A DNA stretch of 51,937 bases. It comes from CAZCAQ01 sp964496905 (lineage in GTDB: Bacteria > Patescibacteriota > WWE3 > UBA101185 > UBA10185). The stretch covers positions 1 to 51,937 of the forward strand of contig CAZCAQ010000007.1 in the NCBI GenBank assembly GCA_964496905.1, given 5' to 3'. The translations under genes were made by a program, and so were the position numbers. The notes beneath the pieces are model-generated. The model was not told where the DNA came from and searched no databases. It saw nothing but the letters and a program-made list of their open reading frames with translations. How positions within the stretch are numbered: the stretch's first letter is position 1; every line of letters starts with the position of its first letter. Positions 39,869-48,000 of the stretch are shown here, piece after piece.

Positions 39869-40337
39869 TTGAATCTTTTGACCAGTAGCCTGCTGGGATT
39901 AAATTTAGTGCCTTTATTGTTATAAACGTAAATACAACACTAATTACTGACTGAGTAAGGCTTTGCCACAGTTCGAATCTTGTCCCATATATGACATACT
40001 GCAGTAAAGAGTCATAAATTAAGCTACCACCAAATACAATTATCGCTGTAATTACATTGACATAACCTACTCTATATTTAAGTTGACTAAATACTGCAAC
40101 TAACAGAATTAAATAAATAGAAGTAACCCCTAAATAGTGCCCCACAAGCAAATCTGTAAAAATACCCAATACAAAGGCCAAAAAGTAAGCCGCTTCACTT
40201 TTGTTTTTATACATAAATGAAATAGGAATAATGATCAAGAAGTTTGGAGTCAAAAATCCAAACACAACAAATATAAGCGAGAAATAAATAAAACTGAATA
40301 TAAAACTCGCAATGGTCAATATTGCATATCTTTTCAT
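39855..40337 (-). CDS. mreD: Rod shape-determining protein MreD
   Basis: Polytopic membrane protein of the elongasome with about five hydrophobic segments over 160 aa (ILTIASFIFSFIYFSLIFVV, YFLAFVLGIFTDLLVGHYLG, NVITAIIVFGGSLIYDSLLQ). Assignment rests on this profile plus position: it starts 1 nt after mreC and overlaps mrdA. Confidence 0.88.
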   Translation of the reverse strand: MKRYAILTIASFIFSFIYFSLIFVVFGFLTPNFLIIIPISFMYKNKSEAAYFLAFVLGIFTDLLVGHYLGVTSIYLILLVAVFSQLKYRVGYVNVITAIIVFGGSLIYDSLLQYVIYGTRFELWQSLTQSVISVVFTFITIKALNLIPAGYWSKDSNVNK

Positions 40338-40338
40338 A

Positions 40339-41121
40339 TTATTCTACTAAAACATAAACTCTCTGCAAATTTTTAAAATCTACTAAGCTTTCTACAAATG
40401 CGCTTTTTACTGTGCTTGATGTTCCGCCCTCAATACGAACTATTTTGCCTACAATTAAATTTGGAGGGACTTCTTGTCCTTTTGTAGATGTCAATAAAAC
40501 ATCTCCTTCTTTAACTTGTTCAGTAGGTAGAATATTTTCCATAACTATTGCAGTTCCAAACTTGCCGCTAACTATACCTTCAACTTTAGCATTTGAAGAA
40601 AAGTTATAAACAGGAATTTTTAATGTCGGCGAAGTTATTAACTCCAAAATGCATTTACCAGAACTAGCATTTTTTACAATTCCAATTAAATTAGTATCTT
40701 TTATAACAACATCGCCTTTGTGAACGCCTGACACAGTTCCCGCGTTCATTAACATGGTATTTCCTGATTTATCATTTGGGTTTGGGTATGCATATGTGAA
40801 AACGAATTTTTTGTTTTTTAAAATATCTTCACCGTTTACTACGTTAAGTTGCTGGCGCAGTTGCGCGTTCTCATCTTTTAGATATTTAAGCTTTACATTC
40901 TCAGTTTGCAAACTTTGATACTCTAGGTAAAGATCCTCGTAATCCTTAGCAACTGTCCGCATTTGACTAAAAAAGAGAAAAAAGTCCTTAAAGCTTTCGC
41001 CATAATAAGTAGCATTTTGCTGAGCAGGGCCAAATGCTTTGTTAAAAACTAATGTAACAGGAAAAGTTACGTGTAAAATACTGAGTATTAATAAAAAGAC
41101 AGAAATGGCTAAATACTTCAT
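40339..41121 (-). CDS. mreC: Rod shape-determining protein MreC
   Basis: Bitopic elongasome scaffold outside the membrane. The N-terminal membrane segment (YLAISVFLLILSILHVTFPV) is followed by a coiled coil (~65-95: LYLEYQSLQTENVKLKYLKD) and the double beta-barrel domain (GTVSGVHKGDVVI...NLIGIVKNASSGKCILELIT). Length 260 aa, normal. It is 10 nt after mreB. Confidence 0.93.
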   Translation of the reverse strand: MKYLAISVFLLILSILHVTFPVTLVFNKAFGPAQQNATYYGESFKDFFLFFSQMRTVAKDYEDLYLEYQSLQTENVKLKYLKDENAQLRQQLNVVNGEDILKNKKFVFTYAYPNPNDKSGNTMLMNAGTVSGVHKGDVVIKDTNLIGIVKNASSGKCILELITSPTLKIPVYNFSSNAKVEGIVSGKFGTAIVMENILPTEQVKEGDVLLTSTKGQEVPPNLIVGKIVRIEGGTSSTVKSAFVESLVDFKNLQRVYVLVE

Positions 41122-41131
41122 ATAAACATTT

Positions 41132-42172
41132 TCAGGAAATTTTAACTCGATCTAGAAGTTCCTGGTCTTCCAGTAACTTACCGCAGCCACGCACAACACA
41201 AGTTATTGGGTCGGGAGCAACGTGAACTGCAACGTTTAATTCCTTAGCTAAAAGCACATTAAGTCCTTTTAGCAATGCACCTCCACCTGTTAACAAGATA
41301 CCTCCTTTAAGTATATCTGACACGAGTTCAGCGGGCGTTTGCTCTATGACATCTTTTACCGCTGTTGTAATTAGTTGAAGTGAAGGTTTTAGTGCCTCGC
41401 GAATTTCAAAAGGATTTATTTCTACCGACTTAGGTAATCCAGCCTTTAAATCACGCCCGCGCATTTGAAAACGCGCAGCATTTTCACCATCAAATGCATA
41501 GGCGCTACCAAGTTCAAGTTTTATTTCTTCGGCGGATTTTTCACCCAAAAGCATATTATGCTTAGCTCGGGCAAATTCGATAATATCAAGGTCAAGCGTA
41601 TTTCCAGCAATTTTTAAGGATTTGTTCAAAACTATGCCATTTAATGAAATTACTGCGATCTCCGTTGTTCCCCCACCAATATCTACTACCATTACTCCCC
41701 GTGGTAATTCAACATTGACACCAGCACCTATAGCCGAAAGCATTGGTTCCTCAACTAAGTAGACCTTACGAGCCCCCGCATTTGAGGCTGCATCAATTAC
41801 TGCTTTGCGCTCAACCGAAGTAACTCCACCTGGAACACCCATAACAACCACAGGTCTAGGAACTCGAGGAAACTTTGAGGGAATTTCGTGGACTTTACTA
41901 ATGTAATACTCGAGCATTTTTTCGGTAACGGCAAAATCTGAAATTACACCATCGCGCAACGGACGAATTACTGTAATTAAATCTGGGGTTTTACCTAACA
42001 TTCGTTTAGCCTCTGAACCTACTGCAATAATTTCTTTGGTTTTTTTGTGAACAGCAACAACACTAGGTTCCCTAATTAAAATACCTTTTTCCTTTACATA
42101 AACTAACGTGTTTGCTGTGCCTAGATCAATACCTAAATCTAGTGAAAAATATCCAAAAAGTCTATTTAACAT
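41132..42172 (-). CDS. mreB: Rod shape-determining protein MreB
   Basis: Actin-like cytoskeletal ATPase directing cell-wall elongation. Phosphate loops DLGIDLGTANTLVYVKEKG (~11-29) and VVDIGGGTTEIAVISLNGI (~163), adenosine loop GGILLTGGGALLKGL (~287). Length 346 aa. It is first gene of the shape operon. TACACT ends six nt before the ATG, so the mRNA is probably leaderless. A rod or elongated shape is implied. Confidence 0.97.
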   Translation of the reverse strand: MLNRLFGYFSLDLGIDLGTANTLVYVKEKGILIREPSVVAVHKKTKEIIAVGSEAKRMLGKTPDLITVIRPLRDGVISDFAVTEKMLEYYISKVHEIPSKFPRVPRPVVVMGVPGGVTSVERKAVIDAASNAGARKVYLVEEPMLSAIGAGVNVELPRGVMVVDIGGGTTEIAVISLNGIVLNKSLKIAGNTLDLDIIEFARAKHNMLLGEKSAEEIKLELGSAYAFDGENAARFQMRGRDLKAGLPKSVEINPFEIREALKPSLQLITTAVKDVIEQTPAELVSDILKGGILLTGGGALLKGLNVLLAKELNVAVHVAPDPITCVVRGCGKLLEDQELLDRVKIS

Positions 42173-42249
42173 GCATGGAGTGTATCAAGAGAACTATGTA
42201 TTTGGTAGCGTAAACTAAGTACTCATTTTGTATGAATCTGCAAGTGCGG

Positions 42250-42255
42250 TAAAAT
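42250..42255 (+). promoter_or_regulatory. -10 box of def-fmt (leaderless type)
   Basis: TAAAAT followed by six bases and the def ATG; no ribosome binding site. Confidence 0.5.
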
Positions 42256-42261
42256 GTAGCC

Positions 42262-42789
42262 ATGGCAGTTTTACCAATAATTACAATACCTCATGAGGTA
42301 TTAAGAAATAAATGCGACAAAATTAAAGAAATAGACGAAGAAGCACTAAAAGTAATTACAGATTTAGAAGAAACCCTTTGGGAAGGCCGATTTAAAGGTG
42401 TTGGATTGGCAGCTCCGCAACTTGGATACACCAAAAGAATTTTTGCGGCACATAGAAGCCTAAAAAAAGACCAAGAGCCTATTAAATACATGTTTGTAAA
42501 TCCAGAAATAACCAAATTTTCCTCTGCAACAGAAATTGGCTGGGAGGGCTGCCTAAGCATTCCAGACACATACTGCAAAGTAAAAAGAAGTAAAGAGGTA
42601 GTTGTAGAGTACTTGGACAAAAATGGCGAAAAGCAAAAAACTAGGGCAAATGGCTTTTTTGCAAGAGTTATACAACACGAGGTCGATCACTTAAACGGCA
42701 TACTTATTACTGATAAATGCATTGGCGAGCCAAAAACCGAAAAAGAGCTTGATGCAATTTTAGCAGCTGAAGGTAACCAAAATGCTTAA
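42262..42789 (+). CDS. def: Peptide deformylase
   Basis: Removes the N-formyl group from new proteins. Motif 1 GVGLAAPQL (~52), motif 2 EGCLSIP (~95, with the metal Cys) and motif 3 QHEVDHLNG (~139, with the HExxH pair) are all intact. Length 175 aa, normal. It overlaps fmt by 8 nt, linking removal and addition of formyl groups in one operon. Confidence 0.97.
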   Translation: MAVLPIITIPHEVLRNKCDKIKEIDEEALKVITDLEETLWEGRFKGVGLAAPQLGYTKRIFAAHRSLKKDQEPIKYMFVNPEITKFSSATEIGWEGCLSIPDTYCKVKRSKEVVVEYLDKNGEKQKTRANGFFARVIQHEVDHLNGILITDKCIGEPKTEKELDAILAAEGNQNA

Positions 42790-43720
42790 AACAGCCTTTT
42801 TTGGAACATCAGACAAATCTACACCTATTTTAGATAACCTTAAAAATAATACAGATTTACTCTTATGTGTGACAAAAAGCGACAGAACAGCAGGACGTAA
42901 AAAAGAAATTAAAGAGACCATTGTTAAATCATGGGCAAAATTAAATGGCGTTGAAGTTTTTGAAATAGATAAACTAGACGAACAAACGCGTTTAAAGCTT
43001 ATAACTAAGCTTAAAAATCTAGACGTGCAAATTGGCGTGGTTGCAGATTTTAGTTTTATGATTCACCAAGACATAATTAGCACACCAACACACGGTTTGA
43101 TTAACATTCACTTCTCCCGATTGCCAAAATACCGAGGAGCCAGCCCGGTGCAACATGTGATTTTAAGCGGTGAGAAAGAAACTGCTATCACTTTTATGAA
43201 AATGACCAAAGGTATGGATGAAGGACCACTTTTAAAGCAAATAGCTTACAAGCTAAATGGGACAGAAACAACGGAAAGTTTATACAATGAGCTTTTTAAG
43301 CTTGCAGGAGAAAATATTAGCAAAGTAATGACAGATTATGTCGAAAATACACTGCAACCAACGGAGCAGGATCATACTTTGGCTACATATTGCTACTCAA
43401 AAAGTCATCCAAAATCCACACTTATATTTAAAGAAGATGCACAAGTCGACTGGACACTTCCCCACTCTCAAATTGAACGCATGATTAGAGCATTTAACCC
43501 CTGGCCAATTGCCTGGACAACTCTTGAACACATTGACAATGCACAACTCTTTGAGCATATGAAACTTAACCCAAAAAAAGACAAAAAACTTACTCTAAAG
43601 ATCTTTGAAGCTCAACTTAACAATAAAGGTAAATTGGAGCCAAAAGTAATTCAAGTAGAAGGTGGTACAAAAATGGGACTAAAAGATTTTTTAAACGGGT
43701 ATTTTATAAACGCTAACTAA
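42782..43720 (+). CDS. fmt: Methionyl-tRNA formyltransferase
   Basis: Formylates initiator Met-tRNA. The formyltransferase domain has LINIHFSRLPKYRGASPVQ (the catalytic Asn-His are in INIHFS) and KMTKGMDEGPLL. The C-terminal OB-like domain (~210-312) includes RMIRAFNPWPIAWTTLE. Length 312 aa. The start lies inside the end of def. Confidence 0.95.
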   Translation: MLKTAFFGTSDKSTPILDNLKNNTDLLLCVTKSDRTAGRKKEIKETIVKSWAKLNGVEVFEIDKLDEQTRLKLITKLKNLDVQIGVVADFSFMIHQDIISTPTHGLINIHFSRLPKYRGASPVQHVILSGEKETAITFMKMTKGMDEGPLLKQIAYKLNGTETTESLYNELFKLAGENISKVMTDYVENTLQPTEQDHTLATYCYSKSHPKSTLIFKEDAQVDWTLPHSQIERMIRAFNPWPIAWTTLEHIDNAQLFEHMKLNPKKDKKLTLKIFEAQLNNKGKLEPKVIQVEGGTKMGLKDFLNGYFINAN

Positions 43721-43723
43721 AAC

Positions 43724-43972
43724 TTAGGCTGTAACTTCTGAGGCTGTTTTAGCTGATTCACTGTCAAGTGCAGCTTGTTCAAATTTAAGCCTTTTTAAGC
43801 AAGAAGAACAAATTCTTACTTTAATAGTGGTATTGTCAATTTTTATTTTTTTATCGAACAAATTGGCTTCTTGCTTCATTATGGTACGACGTGTAACACG
43901 CCTTCCAATTCCCCTTTTAACGAGGTTTCCTTTTAAAGCGCCTTTTGCGCAAATATCGCATACTTTTGACAT
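43724..43972 (-). CDS. rpmB: 50S ribosomal protein L28 (bL28)
   Basis: Large-subunit protein with zinc-type cysteines (VCDICAKG near the start and ICSSCLKRL). The start at MSKVCDIC (43972) is chosen; an upstream in-frame start adds 13 residues not typical of bL28. The 82-aa protein has a short Ser/Ala/Glu-rich tail. Upstream TTGACA, an 18-bp spacer and TTTAAT end 9 nt before the ATG. It is convergent with fmt across 3 nt. Confidence 0.93.
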   Translation of the reverse strand: MSKVCDICAKGALKGNLVKRGIGRRVTRRTIMKQEANLFDKKIKIDNTTIKVRICSSCLKRLKFEQAALDSESAKTASEVTA

Positions 43973-44024
43973 AGCTAAGGGATTAAAACACGCGTAGGGC
44001 TGTTGTGTCAATTAGACTGTTATG

Positions 44025-44453
44025 TCAATTAAGGGATGAGATACTCTCTTTTTTTATAGAGTTCTGCTGAAATTGCTCAATATTACTTAAGTGCGCTTCC
44101 TCAAGGGCTGCAATGCGCTCAGTTTCCTTTTTTAGAAAGTTTAGGGCAACGCGCTGGGAATCTTCCATTTTCTCCATTCGAGCTTCCCATTTGCTTTCTG
44201 AAGCGTGCAAAAGGGACATCATTAAAAAGGTCAAAATAGTCGTGGTGGTGTTAATCATCAAGTGCCAAATTTCACCAAATCCGACAATAAATCCGGTTGG
44301 GATCCAAATGAGTATAATAAAGAGAGAAAACGCAAACCAGTAAGGAGTACCTATTATGCTATCTACAGTATCCGAAAGTACTTCGAACTTATGAGAGAGG
44401 GTCTTTGTAGGCGACTCGCCTTGTGGGGCCTTCTCAGGCAGTTGAATGGGCAT
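44025..44453 (-). CDS. Low-affinity iron permease-family membrane protein
   Basis: Two membrane helices (~40-90: GTPYWFAFSLFIILIWIPTG, HLMINTTTTILTFLMMSLL) with the INTTTTILTFLM signature of the low-affinity iron permease family (Pfam Iron_permease). A charged coiled coil of ~50 residues follows. Despite the family name, iron transport by bacterial members is not established. Length 142 aa. It is transcribed alone. Confidence 0.8.
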   Translation of the reverse strand: MPIQLPEKAPQGESPTKTLSHKFEVLSDTVDSIIGTPYWFAFSLFIILIWIPTGFIVGFGEIWHLMINTTTTILTFLMMSLLHASESKWEARMEKMEDSQRVALNFLKKETERIAALEEAHLSNIEQFQQNSIKKESISSLN

Positions 44454-44530
44454 TGTACATTTATGTTATATAACCTTGCATTTAGTGTCAATTAATGTGA
44501 TAAAATTTGACAGTTAAATGGAGTCAGTAA

Positions 44531-44729
44531 GCCGGCTTGGCTCAGTGGTAGAGCAATCCTCTTGCATAAGTGGTAACTTATGCAAAACTAATAGAGCCAT
44601 AGACGCCACCTTAGCTCAGTGGTAGAGCAATCCTCTTGTAAGGGATAGGTCGTGAGTTCAAATCTCACAGGTGGCTCCATTAGTTTTCTAAGGGATAGGT
44701 ATTGAGTTTGAATCTTAAAGCCTGCTCCC
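44531..44729 (+). pseudogene. Split tRNA-Thr-like gene surrounding an intact tRNA-Thr
   Basis: 5' half 44531-44564 (acceptor GCCGGCT, D-arm, anticodon arm to U34-G35) and 3' half 44689-44729 (U36 onward, T-arm, acceptor AGCCTGC, T73). The halves can pair in the acceptor (6 of 7) and anticodon stems. 44536-44564 matches 44610-44638 of the intact tRNA-Thr with one mismatch. The 124-bp segment between them contains a CATAAGT/ACTTATG hairpin and the whole tRNA-Thr. It may be a remnant of insertion into the anticodon, or an intron-like arrangement. Confidence 0.65.
44605..44679 (+). tRNA. tRNA-Thr (TGT)
   Basis: Acceptor GCCACCT/AGGTGGC, D-arm GCTC...GAGC, anticodon loop CTTGTAA (UGU), T-arm GTGAG-TTCAAAT-CTCAC, discriminator T, CCA encoded. 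It lies inside the split tRNA-like gene. Flanks AAAACTAAT (44584-44592) and ATTAGTTTT (44679-44687) form an inverted repeat around it. Confidence 0.95.
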
Positions 44730-44739
44730 GAGATTATAT

Positions 44740-44825
44740 GCCGTGGTACCAAAGTGGCCAAATGGAGCAGACTGTAAATCTGTTGGCGTAAGCCTTCATA
44801 GGTTCGAATCCTATCCACGGCACCA
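44740..44825 (+). tRNA. tRNA-Tyr (GTA)
   Basis: 86-nt class II tRNA with a long variable arm (TGGCGTAAGCC). Anticodon loop CTGTAAA gives GUA. Acceptor GCCGTGG/CCACGGC, A73 and CCA encoded. Confidence 0.96.
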
Positions 44826-44873
44826 TAAAATTGCGTAAAAAGCACAATAAGATAATTACAATCATTAAAATAA

Positions 44874-44906
44874 AAACCCGGTTTCATGTTTAAATCAACC
44901 GGGTTT
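44874..44906 (-). terminator. Terminator of the 60-aa membrane gene
   Basis: AAACCCGGTT/AACCGGGTTT, 10 bp perfect, then TTTATTTTAAT on the minus strand. It may also stop rightward tRNA transcripts. Confidence 0.8.
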
Positions 44907-44933
44907 AGCATCTTAAATAAAAGTTCTGGATGT

Positions 44934-45116
44934 TTAAGCAAACGCACTAAACAGCAAAACTAATACAAAAACAATGCTGAAAGTTAATAAAAGTGTACAG
45001 ATCATCCACAAAAACAAATCACTCTGACCCATACTATCCTGTTCAAATAGAACGGGGTAAAACGCTACACAAACTCCTATTAAACCAATCACAAACGCTA
45101 TGACAAAACCTATCAT
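44934..45116 (-). CDS. Small two-helix membrane protein (60 aa)
   Basis: Unrecognised. Helices GFVIAFVIGLIGVCVAFYPV and LWMICTLLLTFSIVFVLVLL flank a short polar loop (FEQDSMGQSDLF). AGGAGGT lies 10 nt before the ATG. The promoter (TTGACA, 17 bp, TATACT) overlaps that of the divergent PadR gene, so it is the likely target of that regulator. A terminator follows 27 nt after the stop. Confidence 0.75.
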   Translation of the reverse strand: MIGFVIAFVIGLIGVCVAFYPVLFEQDSMGQSDLFLWMICTLLLTFSIVFVLVLLFSAFA

Positions 45117-45149
45117 GGTATTCCTACCTCCTGTCTGTAGTGTACCTAT

Positions 45150-45192
45150 AGTATACTACTGCTTGACAAGGATGTCAATTAACACGTATCCT
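45150..45192. promoter_or_regulatory. Overlapping divergent promoters with palindromic operator
   Basis: Minus-strand TTGACA (45173-45178) and TATACT (45150-45155) drive the membrane gene. Plus-strand TTGACA (45163-45168), 18-bp spacer and TATCCT (45187-45192) drive padR. The two -35 boxes form the inverted repeat TTGACA-AGGA-TGTCAA (45163-45178), a likely PadR-type operator. Confidence 0.65.
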
Positions 45193-45201
45193 TAAGTAGA
45201 A

Positions 45202-45573
45202 ATGTCAAAAACACTAAAAAAAGACATCGCAATTAGCCAACAACTCACTACCCACTTTGCAAATCAAATGAAAGACGGATTTGGAGTAATTGTCATACTT
45301 TACACAATAGATAAGTATGGCAAAGCATCTTCAAGAGAAATAAAGAGTGAGTTGCAAAAAACTTTTGGCGACAAGATGAATTACAACTATACATCTTTTT
45401 ATAGAGTCTTGAGCAAGCTTAAAACAACTTATAAAGTTATTGAGGAAAAAGAACGTATTAGAGAAACTGGTCCGGATAGAATTTACTATTGTCTTACACC
45501 TGTAGGAAAGCTTGTCTGGGCAAACATTCGTGACGAATATGTAAAACCTCTATCACAGTTAATCACCTTCTAG
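45202..45573 (+). CDS. PadR-family transcriptional regulator
   Basis: Winged-helix repressor type. Residues ~25-100 carry the PadR pattern: GVIVILYTIDKYGKASSREI, YTSFYRVLSKLKTTYKVIEE, YYCLTPVGKLVW. The 123-aa protein has a short C-terminal helix instead of a long dimer arm. Divergent from a small membrane protein gene with shared promoter DNA, the classical layout of PadR regulators controlling a membrane protein. Confidence 0.85.
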   Translation: MSKTLKKDIAISQQLTTHFANQMKDGFGVIVILYTIDKYGKASSREIKSELQKTFGDKMNYNYTSFYRVLSKLKTTYKVIEEKERIRETGPDRIYYCLTPVGKLVWANIRDEYVKPLSQLITF

Positions 45574-45648
45574 CTTTTTTGTTGTGCAATTAAAGTGTTA
45601 TGTATACACCAAAAATAATGTAAAATATCCAAGTTAAAAGCAACGAAT

Positions 45649-45723
45649 GCCTGGATAGTTCAGTGGTAGAACGCCTCCATGGTAAGGAGGAGGTCGAGGG
45701 TCCAATTCCCTCTCCAGGCTCCA
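45649..45723 (+). tRNA. tRNA-Thr (GGT) with unusual T-loop
   Basis: Acceptor GCCTGGA/TCCAGGC, anticodon loop ATGGTAA (GGU), T-stem GAGGG/CCCTC, discriminator T, CCA encoded. The T-loop is TCCAATT, so position 55 is C instead of the nearly universal U. Confidence 0.92.
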
Positions 45724-45731
45724 TAAAGCTC

Positions 45732-45760
45732 TTGATTTCCGAATAAAACCCGAATATAAT
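45732..45760 (+). promoter_or_regulatory. Promoter of the HTH gene (leaderless type)
   Basis: TTGATT (45732-45737), 17-bp spacer, TATAAT (45755-45760), six bases, ATG 45767. It is the clearest leaderless promoter in the window. Confidence 0.75.
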
Positions 45761-45766
45761 ACAGGT

Positions 45767-46432
45767 ATGTATTCGGAAGCTTTCAAACAAAGTGCTATAA
45801 CTTTGAGACAAGAAGGAATGTCATTACGTGAAATTTCCTCAGAGCTTACCATCTCAAAAAGCACGGCATCCAAATGGGCAGGAGATGTATGGTTGACTGA
45901 AAGTGCCAAAAAAATACTTGAGGAAAAGAAAGATAAAACTAAACTAAATATTACGCTTGCGCACATATCACAGAAACTAGCGAGAGAAAAAATAAAGACG
46001 GGCGTAAACGAGAGTAGTATCTTAGCTATAAAAAGTATTAACTATGATACGAGCTTAAATAAATTGCTGTGTGCACTATTGTATTGGGGAGAAGGCGGCA
46101 AATCACAAAGTATAAGATTTACGAACTCCGACCCAACCATGGTAAGTACGTTTCTCCATTTACTCAGAAGTTCTTTCAGAATAGATGAAAAAAAGTTAAG
46201 AGTTTTAATACATATACATGAATATCATAACGAGACGGAGTTAAAGACTTATTGGTCACAGGTCACACAAATACCAATGACGCAATTCAATAAAACCTAC
46301 ATAAAGCCACATACTGGCAAACGGATAAAAGCTGGTTATATGGGATGCGCTCACATTTATTATGGAAACTGGATAATTGTCCACGAGCTCATCACCCTCT
46401 ATAATACTTATGCTAAATCGATAGGGGTGTAG
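45767..46432 (+). CDS. HTH protein, possible LAGLIDADG-like homing endonuclease
   Basis: Residues ~5-40 form a homeodomain-like helix-turn-helix (TLRQEGMSLREISSELTISKSTASKW). The rest (LLCALLYWGEGGKSQSIRFTNSDPTMVSTFL, HIHEYHNETELKTYWSQVT) resembles LAGLIDADG-type folds seen with HTH domains in CPR genomes; catalytic acids are not certain. Length 221 aa. The stop codon lies 10 nt inside the start of tRNA-Trp. It is between two tRNA genes, which would fit a homing or integration function, but this is inference. Confidence 0.6.
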   Translation: MYSEAFKQSAITLRQEGMSLREISSELTISKSTASKWAGDVWLTESAKKILEEKKDKTKLNITLAHISQKLAREKIKTGVNESSILAIKSINYDTSLNKLLCALLYWGEGGKSQSIRFTNSDPTMVSTFLHLLRSSFRIDEKKLRVLIHIHEYHNETELKTYWSQVTQIPMTQFNKTYIKPHTGKRIKAGYMGCAHIYYGNWIIVHELITLYNTYAKSIGV

Positions 46433-46498
46433 CTCAGCGGCAGAGCGGTGGTCTCCAAAACCACGTCAGCGGGGGTTCGATTCCCTTCACCCCTGCCA
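46423..46498 (+). tRNA. tRNA-Trp (CCA)
   Basis: Acceptor AGGGGTG/CACCCCT, D-arm GCTC...GAGC, anticodon loop CTCCAAA (CCA), G73 and CCA encoded; 76 nt. The first 10 nt overlap the HTH gene and the last 12 overlap the antisense 3' end of the serine recombinase gene. The last bases act as the left attachment site of the element. Confidence 0.95.
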
Positions 46499-47977
46499 AT
46501 TAGTACGATATGCGGGATCAAGCAATACATCAAAGGGTTTTCTGTAAGTAACAACAACATTCCCATAGGCTAGCTTGAGGTCGTAACACATATCCATTAT
46601 TAACTTTCGTTTTTTCAAAATATCCCTGCTTTCAATAATCTCTTTGGCATAAAAAGCAGTATCCAAAAACTCCTCAGTGCGTTCTAACCAATTATCTGAT
46701 GAGAACTTAGTATCATTTATCCTATCTTCAACCTTGGCTCTTTCATCAATAATACTGTTCTTCTGCATCTTAAATTCTTCAGAAGTTAGTTCTCCATCTG
46801 CTCGCATAGTTATTAGTCTGTTCAATCTATCTTCTAAACGATTGTATTCTGACCTAAAGTGGTCTAACTGGTTATCATGCTGTGTAACTAAACTGTGATA
46901 CTTTGCCTTCACTAATTCCATTCCCAAAGACCAAATATCAGCATCAATATTTATTTTTGAAACCGTATCAATAAAGACATTTTCCAAACTTGGAGATGAG
47001 ATAGGTGTCTGGGAACACGAACCTCTACGCTTAGTACAGTGATGATAAGCGTAATTTACAGTCCTATTGGTGCCTTTGTAATACTTTTTCTTTACGGAGG
47101 TGGTTATTGAACATCCGCACTCAGCACATTTCATTAAACCATTATAGGGATGCTTCCAAGAATTAGTTTTTGGTACGCTTCTGTCTCCTAGTGCCGCTTG
47201 GGCTGCATCAAAGGTTTGTTTTGAAATTAGAGGTACATAATCACCCTTAAATAACTCACCCTTGTAATAAAAGTAGCCATAATACACAGGGTTAGTAAGT
47301 ATTCTATGCATGTGACTTTTAGCTACTTCCTTACCTTTTTTTGTCTTTAAGCCACTATTTAAAAGATATCTAGTTAAATAGCCGAGGGAATAACCACCCT
47401 TTGCACAAAGTTCAAATACTGTTTTAATCAATGGGGCTTCAAAACCATGAGGTTTAATGTTTCTATGGCCTCTCTGTTCTCCATAGTTCTCGTAACCTAT
47501 TGGAGCGGCTCCATAATATTCTCCCCTATTCACTTTATAAGGCATAGATCGCTTTACATTCTGACTGATATTTCTGGAGTATTGATTAGCCATCCCAAAG
47601 TGTATTAAAAGAATCAACTGATCGGACTCAGGGGTATAAGTATCCCCAAGTGGTGTCCTTATCTCTCGTATCACGCCATTTTGAAGCAGTTGCAGAATCT
47701 GCCCACCCTCTTCTGGATTACGACAAAGTCTGTCAGGTTTCCAAGTTAATATCGCATCAGCTTTATCTCGTTTTATTGCCTTGAGCATTTCGTCAAAGGC
47801 TGGTCTATTATTCGGCTTAAACGCAGACCTACTCTCTTGTAATTCCATAACAATATTAAGTAAGTTATTCTCATTGTACTTCCTACATTCTTCTATTTGC
47901 TCTGGAATTGAGAGTGCTTGACGCTCCTTAGCCTCAGTAGATTTTCTTGCATACTGTATATATCTTAAATTATTCAT
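46487..47977 (-). CDS. Large serine recombinase (site-specific integrase)
   Basis: Integrates and excises the surrounding element. The resolvase domain has the catalytic Ser in YARKST (~13) and conserved arginines in WKPDRLCRN. The Recombinase domain is ~165-260. The zinc ribbon is CAECGCSITT ... HHCTKRRGSCSQ, and a coiled coil ~370-420 follows. Length 496 aa, normal for large serine integrases. The gene ends inside tRNA-Trp, so the C-terminal RTNWQG and the TGA are written in attachment-site DNA. Confidence 0.95.
   Translation of the reverse strand: MNNLRYIQYARKSTEAKERQALSIPEQIEECRKYNENNLLNIVMELQESRSAFKPNNRPAFDEMLKAIKRDKADAILTWKPDRLCRNPEEGGQILQLLQNGVIREIRTPLGDTYTPESDQLILLIHFGMANQYSRNISQNVKRSMPYKVNRGEYYGAAPIGYENYGEQRGHRNIKPHGFEAPLIKTVFELCAKGGYSLGYLTRYLLNSGLKTKKGKEVAKSHMHRILTNPVYYGYFYYKGELFKGDYVPLISKQTFDAAQAALGDRSVPKTNSWKHPYNGLMKCAECGCSITTSVKKKYYKGTNRTVNYAYHHCTKRRGSCSQTPISSPSLENVFIDTVSKINIDADIWSLGMELVKAKYHSLVTQHDNQLDHFRSEYNRLEDRLNRLITMRADGELTSEEFKMQKNSIIDERAKVEDRINDTKFSSDNWLERTEEFLDTAFYAKEIIESRDILKKRKLIMDMCYDLKLAYGNVVVTYRKPFDVLLDPAYRTNWQG
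46489..46499. repeat. Candidate attachment site attL (tRNA-Trp 3' end)
   Basis: ACCCCTGCCAA, spanning the acceptor end, discriminator and CCA of tRNA-Trp. An identical 11-mer is at 51882-51892. Confidence 0.6.
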
Positions 47978-48000
47978 TTTTTTAACCTTTCAACAAAATA

